The translations under genes were made by a program, and so were the position numbers. The notes beneath the pieces are model-generated. The model ran no database searches. It was not told where the DNA came from and worked only from the letters and a program-made list of their open reading frames with translations. A stretch of DNA of 6,174 bases, from positions 1 through 6,174 of the forward strand of contig DAOWIC010000019.1 of the NCBI GenBank assembly GCA_030641085.1, given 5' to 3'. The stretch comes from Calditrichota bacterium. GTDB taxonomy: Bacteria > Zixibacteria > MSB-5A5 > GN15 > FEB-12. Below are positions 1 to 5,460 of this stretch, one piece after another (positions within the stretch are counted from its first letter, which is position 1; each line of letters opens with the position of its first letter).

Positions 1-805
1 CCCAGGTTCGCGTGAAAACATCCGGCAGGACAACAAAGTTATCCTCGAGACTGCGAAAAAGGTCGGCGCACGAGCGCAGTCCGCCGAAGTCGCCCGAGTC
101 CGTGGCGCCATCGACAATATCATCGATACAGCACTCCGTCCCGGGGCAAAAGCCGCTGTCGGTGTAAAATTCGCCCGATGCCGACGACGGAAACCAGTTA
201 GCCCAGCGCAACTGCCGCAGGAGCGAACTGTGCCCGTCGAGAAACAGGCGGGTCCCGGCCAGTCGCGACGGTTCCTCGCCAAAATCGACCGCAAGGTATA
301 TCGTGCCGGAATCGCTCGCCGAAAAGGGCAGATCAGGCAGCGCGGTGTCGTCCGACTGCAGGGCCATTCCCTTCAGGTCGAGCGCGATATCGCCGATAGT
401 CAGAAACGCGTGCGGAACGGTCGCCTGTACGAGGCTTTCATTTTTTAGGGCGGAAAAGAAGAAGGTCTGGCCGCCCTCGCGTTTCTCCCGGTAATAGAAA
501 CGGGTATGGGGATCGATCTCGACCACCGGATCGGACACCTCGCACTTGATCACCGTGTACGCCGGTACCGGCCAGCGCGTGCATTCGGGATTAAGCGCTC
601 TTATCAATGAATTCGTGGCCCCTTCCCAGAGCGAACCGACTCGCTGATCGATACGGGCCAGTTCGTGAGCGTACAGTTCCAGGACAATCTTGAGGATCGG
701 GTCAAGCCGGTCCGGTGACTGGGGGATCTGGGGATTCCAAGCCCGCAACTCACGATGCATGTCGTTGAATATGTCCTGTTGCGTGCGTGCTTTGAGATAC
801 ATCAT
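1..805 (-). CDS. tssF: TssF-like T6SS baseplate protein, N-terminal 268 residues (3' end beyond window)
   Basis: The frame is open from an ATG at 805 to the window edge: 268 codons with no stop, running off base 1. TssF, with TssG, forms the wedge of the T6SS baseplate in the cytoplasm, and the family is usually near 600 residues, so less than half is present. The N-terminus is helical and TssF-like: residues 34-60 (LDPILKIVLELYAHELARID then a Trp) match the helix that in this family is followed by a Pro-rich turn (WPVPAY, 78-83). After it comes a beta-rich part with IDPHTRFYYREK (97-108) and TFFFSA (114-119). Two adjacent ATGs (805 and 802) could start it; the choice changes one residue. The start lies 1 nt after the tssE stop and has only a weak GGG upstream, which suggests translational coupling. 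The family call rests on the N-terminal pattern plus position after the gp25-like gene. I am fairly sure. Confidence 0.8.
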   Translation of the reverse strand, partial: MMYLKARTQQDIFNDMHRELRAWNPQIPQSPDRLDPILKIVLELYAHELARIDQRVGSLWEGATNSLIRALNPECTRWPVPAYTVIKCEVSDPVVEIDPHTRFYYREKREGGQTFFFSALKNESLVQATVPHAFLTIGDIALDLKGMALQSDDTALPDLPFSASDSGTIYLAVDFGEEPSRLAGTRLFLDGHSSLLRQLRWANWFPSSASGEFYTDSGFCPGTECCIDDIVDGATDSGDFGGLRSCADLFRSLEDNFVVLPDVFTRTW

Positions 806-806
806 A

Positions 807-1184
807 TCAGCCCAGTAAGAAGCTACTTTCAAACTTTTTCTCTTCGCCGTCTTCGCGATAAAGGCCGGTCACTTTCACGGAGATACCCAGAACATGGGGG
901 CGGTTTCCTGCATCGGTGCTAAATGAGACCGATACATCGGACAGCCGCTTTTCAAATGCTGCAATCGCATTGCGCAGACTGGCCCGGACAGTTGCCTTGT
1001 TGGCAGTATAGATATCCGAGAACTCCATCTCCCATATATCGCAACCGAACTCCGGCAGAAAGTGCATCGCGCCCCGGCGGGTACTCAACAACAAACCAAT
1101 GGAACAGACTATCGATTCCTTTAAGTTTTCCGTCCGTGACAGGTAATCTTCTTTCAATTCAAATGGTAGCGCGAGATATTCCAT
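807..1184 (-). CDS. tssE: TssE, gp25-like T6SS baseplate wedge protein
   Basis: This 125-residue protein belongs to the gp25/TssE lysozyme-like baseplate family, which in phage T4 and T6SS joins the baseplate to the sheath and starts sheath polymerisation. Visible marks are an N-terminal helix with KESIVCSIGLLLSTRRG (22-38), the family signature PEFGCDIWEMEF (44-55), and the conserved helix ending AAFEKRL (75-81), equivalent to the YEPRL motif of other members. A C-terminal beta strand region follows (ISVKVTGLY, 101-109). Length is normal for the family. The start is the ATG 7 nt after the vgrG stop. No purine-rich Shine-Dalgarno precedes it, so translation probably depends on ribosomes finishing vgrG. 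Its stop TGA is separated from the tssF ATG by one base. Being between vgrG and tssF fits a baseplate block. Confidence 0.92.
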   Translation of the reverse strand: MEYLALPFELKEDYLSRTENLKESIVCSIGLLLSTRRGAMHFLPEFGCDIWEMEFSDIYTANKATVRASLRNAIAAFEKRLSDVSVSFSTDAGNRPHVLGISVKVTGLYREDGEEKKFESSFLLG

Positions 1185-1191
1185 GCTATAA

Positions 1192-2946
1192 TCAATTCAG
1201 GTTTATCAGATTTCCTTTGACCGTAACTGTCGCTCCCTCAGCTTTATACGTGCCCGACGCTTTTGTTTCGAGGTTTGCGCCGGCCTCAACCTTCATGTTG
1301 GTGCCCGCCTTCAGCGTGAGCTCTTGTTCACTCTCCAACTGGATGTTGTTGCCCTTGAGCAGAATGTCGCCGTCACTCTGAATCGTGATTTTCGGTCCCG
1401 GCATGTTCAGGACAATACTGTTGGAATTGTCCTTGGTGGTGATCGTGATTTCTTCACTGCCGGACTTGTCGTTGATCATAATCTGATTGCCGCCGCGAGT
1501 GCAGAAGAGCTTGACATCGTTTTCGGCGCTCTGGGTCGATGACGGGGGAGAGGCATCTTTATTATACAGCGCCCCCAGTGCGATCGGGTAGTGGGGATTG
1601 TCAAAAGCATATCCAACCAATACTTCATCGTCGATCTCCGGAAGCGCGAACCAGCCCCGGTCAGCCCCGGCGTGAGGGGTAAGAAATCTCACCCAGATAG
1701 TCTCTTCCGATTCAAGCCAGGGGAATTTAACTTTTATGCGCCCCAGGCCGTCGGGGTCATTGTTATCAACGACCACGGCGCTCTGAAGCTGAGTTTCGCC
1801 GGCAACGGCGGAGTGGGCCGCCGGAAAGGCGATATCGAGCGGGTGGCAGACAAAACCATTGCGATAACTGCCGGTGGCGTTTACCACGTGGCAGACGGAG
1901 CTAACGAGGTAATGACCGTCGAGTTGCTCCAATCCCTTGATGCTCACACATCGTCCCACTCTCACCGCCGGGACACTCGATTGCCCCTGACAGGTAACCA
2001 TCCGGCCCATAGCGCGGCTTTTTTCCCTCAGCAGGACATCATCGAGCGACCGCGCGTCGCTGACAACCTTCGGGGCGGTGGAGAAGCCGGATGTCTTATA
2101 AATCTTTTCTGAACCGTCGGGAGCGGCCTTTGAGAGTGCCGAAAGGGACGCCCGCGCCTGAACCGCTTTGGTATCCTGCTCGTAGGATTTGCTCTGCTCG
2201 TAATTATAGACCTGGGCGGTGAATTCCTGCGGCGCAGTTCCTAATCCGAGCGAAAAAAGCCCCAGCGATTCACGCCAGACCAGTTCCTCGGCGTCGGACG
2301 AGCCCGGTTTGTTGACATGAAATTCCTGACCATCGTAATGGGCAAACAATCCACACCCGGCCGCGAGTCGCATCACGTAGTCGTAATCCGTTTCGCGATG
2401 TTGCACGCTGAAGGTATGGTTGTCACTGCTGGAGTCGATTTTGCCCAGTGTGATTGGATAGTTGCGCAGAATTGCACCGGCTATGTCGGTGCTGCTCTGG
2501 TCGCGGTAGAAGGCGTTCTTTTTGGCTCCGTCCATGGCAATCGTCGGACTGTGAGCCTCGATCGTAGTGACATTGATGCTATCGATATTATTATTCTGAT
2601 CGACGCGAGTGATGACGCCGACAAACGTTGCCGTTCGGGATTCGTCGATGACGCCCCCGGCCGGTTTGATTGTCAGGGAAATCGGTTTACCGAGATAAGA
2701 AGCGTAGGTCGAGATATCCCGCTGCGTGTCCTCGGCCCGCTCGCGTATCGTCAGCTTGAGATGATGGTGCTTGTCGATATATTGACGCAACTCCACGCGG
2801 GCGATATCATACTCGATCTTTTCATTGTCGACCAGGATTGAGCAGGATGTCTCGGTAGCGAGCAACCGTTCATCGGCCGGTGCCGCCCCAAGACTCTCCT
2901 CGTCGACAGTTGCCGCAATAACCATTTCCGATATTTCTAATGGCAT
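1192..2946 (-). CDS. vgrG: VgrG (TssI) T6SS spike protein
   Basis: This 584-residue protein is the trimeric spike at the tip of the Hcp tube. Domains in order: an acidic, Ala-rich stretch of about 30 residues; a gp27-like base (about 35-375) with the segments FVGVITRVD (108-116) and ETDYDYVMRLA (185-195); a gp5-type OB fold (about 385-460) with DPDGLGRIKVKFPW (397-410), ADRGWFALPEIDDEVLVGY (428-446) and a DNPHYPIALGALYN end (449-462); then a beta-helix needle (about 480-584) with alternating short strands such as ITIQSDGDILLKGNNIQLES. It ends in KGNLINLN with no added effector domain, so cargo would have to bind non-covalently or through a PAAR tip not seen here. The ATG at 2946 has a weak GGGG 8 nt upstream; Met8 is an alternative start. 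It lies after the hcp hairpin and 7 nt before tssE. Confidence 0.95.
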   Translation of the reverse strand: MPLEISEMVIAATVDEESLGAAPADERLLATETSCSILVDNEKIEYDIARVELRQYIDKHHHLKLTIRERAEDTQRDISTYASYLGKPISLTIKPAGGVIDESRTATFVGVITRVDQNNNIDSINVTTIEAHSPTIAMDGAKKNAFYRDQSSTDIAGAILRNYPITLGKIDSSSDNHTFSVQHRETDYDYVMRLAAGCGLFAHYDGQEFHVNKPGSSDAEELVWRESLGLFSLGLGTAPQEFTAQVYNYEQSKSYEQDTKAVQARASLSALSKAAPDGSEKIYKTSGFSTAPKVVSDARSLDDVLLREKSRAMGRMVTCQGQSSVPAVRVGRCVSIKGLEQLDGHYLVSSVCHVVNATGSYRNGFVCHPLDIAFPAAHSAVAGETQLQSAVVVDNNDPDGLGRIKVKFPWLESEETIWVRFLTPHAGADRGWFALPEIDDEVLVGYAFDNPHYPIALGALYNKDASPPSSTQSAENDVKLFCTRGGNQIMINDKSGSEEITITTKDNSNSIVLNMPGPKITIQSDGDILLKGNNIQLESEQELTLKAGTNMKVEAGANLETKASGTYKAEGATVTVKGNLINLN

Positions 2947-2965
2947 GTTTCTGACCCCGGTATTC

Positions 2966-3004
2966 TAAAAGCAGACTGTCGGGCGACAGCAAGCCGCCCG
3001 ACAG
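2966..3004 (-). terminator. Hairpin with short T run after hcp: candidate leaky terminator or mRNA 3'-end stabiliser
   Basis: A perfect 10-bp inverted repeat (CTGTCGGGCG at 3004-2995 on the minus strand, CGCCCGACAG at 2985-2976) encloses a 9-nt loop. It begins 12 nt after the hcp stop. On the minus strand it is followed by TCTGC and then TTTT (2970-2967). The stem is strong, 8 of 10 pairs being G-C. The T run is short and displaced by 5 nt, so termination is probably incomplete, which is compatible with read-through into vgrG. It could instead protect an hcp mRNA end. The inverted repeat is certain; the function is inferred. Confidence 0.55.
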
Positions 3005-3016
3005 CGCTCGATGACT

Positions 3017-3421
3017 TTATTCCTCCCACCGATTGTCAATTTCGGCATCGGCGATAATCAGTTTATGGCAAGAGATTTCAAAATACTCATACACCTGATC
3101 GTCGGGACGCTGCTTGACATGCGGTACCATCTCCTCGTACTTGGTGATGAAACCATCCTCCCACGAAAGTTCCTTCATGGTAGCGTCGTCAGGGTTCTTG
3201 AAAAGCACCTTGCCGGCTTTCCAATTCGGCTTGCTGGAATCCATGGCCCAGCGGGCGATATCTGCGCTTTCATCAGACTCGCGCGTAATCTTGATCACAC
3301 CGGCATGCGCTCTGTCCGAGGGCCGACCGGTTTCGTCCTTGGCGGTATACAGCCCATATGAAACCTCGTAGACGTTCTTATAAGTGACACCGTCTATCTC
3401 AAGCATCGGTCTCCGTGCCAT
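3017..3421 (-). CDS. hcp: Hcp/TssD, T6SS tube protein (Bacteroidota-type)
   Basis: This 134-residue protein is the ring-forming tube subunit expelled when the sheath contracts. It resembles the Bacteroidota TssD branch rather than classical Proteobacterial Hcp: an N-terminal strand MLEIDGVTYKNVYEVSYGL (6-24), the turn TGRPSDRAHAG (31-41), a helix ESADIARWAMD (51-61), the strand pair VLFKNPDDATMKELSWEDGF (72-91), and a C-terminal strand with FEISCHKLIIADAEIDNRW (114-132). Length matches the family. There is no signal peptide, as expected for a protein loaded in the cytoplasm. The ATG is placed by an AAGGAG 7 nt upstream. The gene has more non-coding DNA on each side (114 nt before, 70 nt after) than any other gene here, and a hairpin follows it, which fits separate control of a protein needed in large amounts. 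Whether it also carries effectors in its lumen cannot be seen. Confidence 0.93.
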   Translation of the reverse strand: MARRPMLEIDGVTYKNVYEVSYGLYTAKDETGRPSDRAHAGVIKITRESDESADIARWAMDSSKPNWKAGKVLFKNPDDATMKELSWEDGFITKYEEMVPHVKQRPDDQVYEYFEISCHKLIIADAEIDNRWEE

Positions 3422-3535
3422 AACGCGTCTCCTTACATTAGCGGGTTATGTGTTTAGTGTACTTAATTTCCGTTCACCTTCCGCGGCACGCTGTCATATC
3501 CGGGTGTTGGCCCTGCGCCGACGGCCGTTATCAGC
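3422..3535 (-). other. 114-nt tssC-hcp intergenic region, possible leader or internal promoter of hcp
   Basis: This is the longest non-coding stretch in the window. The half next to tssC is GC-rich with only short weak inverted repeats (GGCC around positions 3508-3525). The half next to hcp has an AT-rich patch (about 3440-3475) containing ATTAAGTACACT. TACACT could be a -10 element, but no -35 lies at a suitable distance, and I see no TAnnTTTG element of the Bacteroidota type. A separate hcp promoter is plausible from the gap size only. I see no reading frame of note in it. Confidence 0.25.
3429..3434 (-). promoter_or_regulatory. Strong Shine-Dalgarno of hcp
   Basis: AAGGAG on the minus strand, 7 nt before the ATG at 3421. 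The near-ideal match and spacing support both the start choice and high translation of the tube protein. Confidence 0.75.
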
Positions 3536-4960
3536 CTATTTGTCCTTTACGTTTGTCTGGTCGCCTTCACCCCAGGCCAGGAATTCGATATTGAACGACT
3601 TGGCCGGATATTTCGGATTCAGACTCACCTTGACGTCGATCTCCTGACGCTTGCGCATCTCGTCATCGGCGAAAATCTCAACCTTGAAATCCTGCAGGAT
3701 GTTGTCCTGGCCGGTGATAGCCTTCATGAATTTGTCGATATCGCGCCGCATGGCGTCGACAAACTTCTGGTCAATGACGGTAAAGGTCTGCTTGTTCAGA
3801 TAATTGCGCAGGGTCTTGTAGACATAATCATAGGTGCGCCTGATGGAGTAGTTGTTAAACGTCTCCTTGTTGAACAGAGTCGCGGAACCCATCGCGACTG
3901 GCGTCCCCTTAAAATCAACGATCGGGTTGACACCCATTTCGTTGATTTTACTTGCGTCGGGCTGGTTAGCCTTGAACCGGACATACTTCGCATCGGCGAT
4001 CTTGCCGTACTTAAAGCCGGCCATGGGCTGCTGCATCCCCTCGGTCACGTCACCCTGATATATCTTACCCGCCACGGCGGCCGACGGCGGAATCCACATA
4101 TCTTCATCCTCGTACTGATTGGCCTTGCGAGCCATCAGGTAATTGGCGAAGACCGATGCGTACTGCTTGTAGCTGTCGATGCCGGCCAGGTTTGCATAGC
4201 TCGGATCTTCGAGCATGTCTATGACCTCCTCGAATGTCTCGAAGTTGGGCAGGTCGGTCATTATGTGAACCTTGTTCGGGAAACCGAGTTGACGGGCGAT
4301 AGTGTCGATATTCTCGACGCTCCCGAGGTAACCGGGAACAACGGCCATCGCGAACGCTTCGGTAATATCCCATTCGCGAAATAGACCGGCAATCTCCTTG
4401 GCCACTTCTTCAAACTTCTCGCGATCATCCGGGTCGGTCAGTTCTTCAGCGCTGACATTGACGAAGTAGGCGTTCACCTTATCGTCAGGCTCCTGCTGGG
4501 CGTTGGCAAAGAACTTGTCGATAGCGCGATAGGTAGTTTCCAGATCACGCGAGGCCCGGTGGACCTTCTTCATGTTCTTATCCAGGTTGGTCTCCAGTTT
4601 GGCCGATGACTCCGCCAGTCCCTTGCGGATCTGATCGGGATCATTGCTTTTGGCCAGATTCTCAGCCCAGATTTTCAAACGCTGCGCCAGTAGCATGCGC
4701 TGTTTGGCGAAGTCCTTCTTGGTCAGGAATTCCTTGCGCTGGAAATCCTTTTTGGGGTCGAGCCACTCAACCCCGCGGACCAGGTCGCCGTCGGAGGTCT
4801 TAAACGACGGCAACAGCGAGGCTATCTTGCTGAAATCGCCGAAAGTGTCGCCCAGGATGGACGCGAACTCGTCATCGGAGACTTTCTCCTTCGCGGGAGC
4901 TTCGGCCGGCTGGGCCGGTGCAGTCTCTGGCTGCATATCTTTTCTTTCTTCTTCACTCAC
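3536..4960 (-). CDS. tssC: TssC (VipB-like), large subunit of the T6SS contractile sheath
   Basis: This 474-residue protein pairs with TssB to form the contractile sheath around the Hcp tube. Family marks: a helical N-terminal region (about 75-150) with LAQRLKIWAENLA and LDKNMKKVHRASRDLETTYR; a core segment FAMAVVPGYLGS (203-214); the conserved WIPPSAAVAGKIY (289-301); YSIRRTYDYVYKTLRNYLN (371-389); and a C-terminal handshake strand LNPKYPAKSFNIEF (447-460). Residues 1-30 are an acidic Pro/Ala/Glu-rich tail, probably flexible. The protein resembles the Bacteroidota TssC family more than VipB. It starts with GTG: an in-frame TAG lies two codons upstream, so no earlier start is possible, and a strong Shine-Dalgarno sits 10-11 nt before it. 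The next in-frame ATG (residue 9) has no good site. tssB ends 19 nt upstream, so the two sheath genes are probably translationally coupled. Confidence 0.94.
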   Translation of the reverse strand: MSEEERKDMQPETAPAQPAEAPAKEKVSDDEFASILGDTFGDFSKIASLLPSFKTSDGDLVRGVEWLDPKKDFQRKEFLTKKDFAKQRMLLAQRLKIWAENLAKSNDPDQIRKGLAESSAKLETNLDKNMKKVHRASRDLETTYRAIDKFFANAQQEPDDKVNAYFVNVSAEELTDPDDREKFEEVAKEIAGLFREWDITEAFAMAVVPGYLGSVENIDTIARQLGFPNKVHIMTDLPNFETFEEVIDMLEDPSYANLAGIDSYKQYASVFANYLMARKANQYEDEDMWIPPSAAVAGKIYQGDVTEGMQQPMAGFKYGKIADAKYVRFKANQPDASKINEMGVNPIVDFKGTPVAMGSATLFNKETFNNYSIRRTYDYVYKTLRNYLNKQTFTVIDQKFVDAMRRDIDKFMKAITGQDNILQDFKVEIFADDEMRKRQEIDVKVSLNPKYPAKSFNIEFLAWGEGDQTNVKDK

Positions 4961-4970
4961 AGTCTAGCTC

Positions 4971-4977
4971 ACCTCCT
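4971..4977 (-). promoter_or_regulatory. Shine-Dalgarno of tssC that supports the GTG start
   Basis: AGGAGGT on the minus strand, beginning 2 nt after the tssB stop codon and ending 10 nt before the GTG at 4960. The spacing is slightly long. A ribosome terminating on tssB would sit directly on this site, which fits balanced production of the two sheath subunits. Confidence 0.75.
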
Positions 4978-4979
4978 TT

Positions 4980-5420
4980 TCACTCGCTGAGCAGGTCGAT
5001 GTAATATTGGGCCACTTTGAGCAACGCTTCTTTTTTCTCTTTGTCCTTGAGAACTTTCTTCAGCGCGCTGTTCTTTTTCAACTGCTTGTCGAGATCCGCC
5101 ATCATCTCTTTGCTGTAGTAGGTCTTTTGGAGATGGTCGTTTTTCTCGATAAGCTCCTTCGAAGTGAGGTCCTTCATCGCCCTGATTTCAAAATCAGAGC
5201 TGATCGGCTCGCCTTCCGCGGTTTCCATCTCCACGTTGAACGAGGGACGGTATTTCTCGAACACTTCCTTGAGATTGGTGCACTTGGTGGGAGTGACATT
5301 CGGCTCCTCGTCGGTGTTCAACCGGGCGGCATAGAGGATCTTGTTGGACGGAAGCAGTTCGACCGGAATCGAATCGTCCTTTTTGACCCGCTCCTGCGCA
5401 CCAAGTATGAATTTCGCCAT
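4980..5420 (-). CDS. tssB: TssB (VipA-like), small subunit of the T6SS contractile sheath
   Basis: This 146-residue protein forms the sheath heterodimer with TssC. The family pattern is visible: a strand-rich first half (NKILYAARLN, 26-35); KCTNLKEVFEKYRPSFNVEME (46-66), matching the helix and strand before the core; then FEIRAMKDLTSKELIEKNDH (77-96), equivalent to the 'F..l.DF.P..i' segment of VipA. A charged, Lys-rich helical C-terminus follows (104-146, ending QYYIDLLSE), where VipA-type proteins carry the helix recognised by ClpV or packed against TssC. It is shorter than Proteobacterial TssB (about 165-180 residues), as is common in Bacteroidota-type systems. The ATG has GGAGG 5 nt upstream. 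It lies between the Clp ATPase and tssC, the expected partners. The sequence is divergent, so part of the confidence comes from context. Confidence 0.9.
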   Translation of the reverse strand: MAKFILGAQERVKKDDSIPVELLPSNKILYAARLNTDEEPNVTPTKCTNLKEVFEKYRPSFNVEMETAEGEPISSDFEIRAMKDLTSKELIEKNDHLQKTYYSKEMMADLDKQLKKNSALKKVLKDKEKKEALLKVAQYYIDLLSE

Positions 5421-5425
5421 GTAGG

Positions 5426-5430
5426 CCTCC
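5426..5430 (-). promoter_or_regulatory. Shine-Dalgarno of tssB
   Basis: GGAGG on the minus strand, 5 nt before the ATG at 5420, within the 40-nt gap after tssH. The gap shows no terminator-like hairpin, so tssB probably shares a transcript with tssH. Confidence 0.7.
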
Positions 5431-5460
5431 AGTATTTAACGGCTTTATTGCTGACTTCTG

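Noticed and set aside
923..1381. Plus-strand open frame of 152 codons across tssE and the vgrG 3' end
   Set aside because: It spans two well-supported genes in antisense and has no domain signal.
1591..2112. Plus-strand open frame of 173 codons
   Set aside because: It lies fully antisense to vgrG, shows no recognisable motif and has the composition of a reversed coding sequence.
2317..2841. Plus-strand open frame of 174 codons
   Set aside because: Antisense to the gp27-like part of vgrG. The long open frame is explained by codon bias on the coding strand.
2984..3005. Direct repeat CGACAGC (2984-2990 and 2999-3005)
   Set aside because: Seven bases only, partly a by-product of the hairpin arms; not enough to suggest an attachment site or operator.
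3422..3535. Defined sigma-70 or Bacteroidota-type promoter before hcp
   Set aside because: TACACT in the AT-rich patch has no -35 partner at 16-18 nt and no TAnnTTTG element was found, so only a weak regional note is given.
4104..4373. Minus-strand 89-codon Arg-rich frame within tssC
   Set aside because: Out-of-frame shadow of tssC; the Arg-rich composition comes from reading GC-rich codons in another phase.
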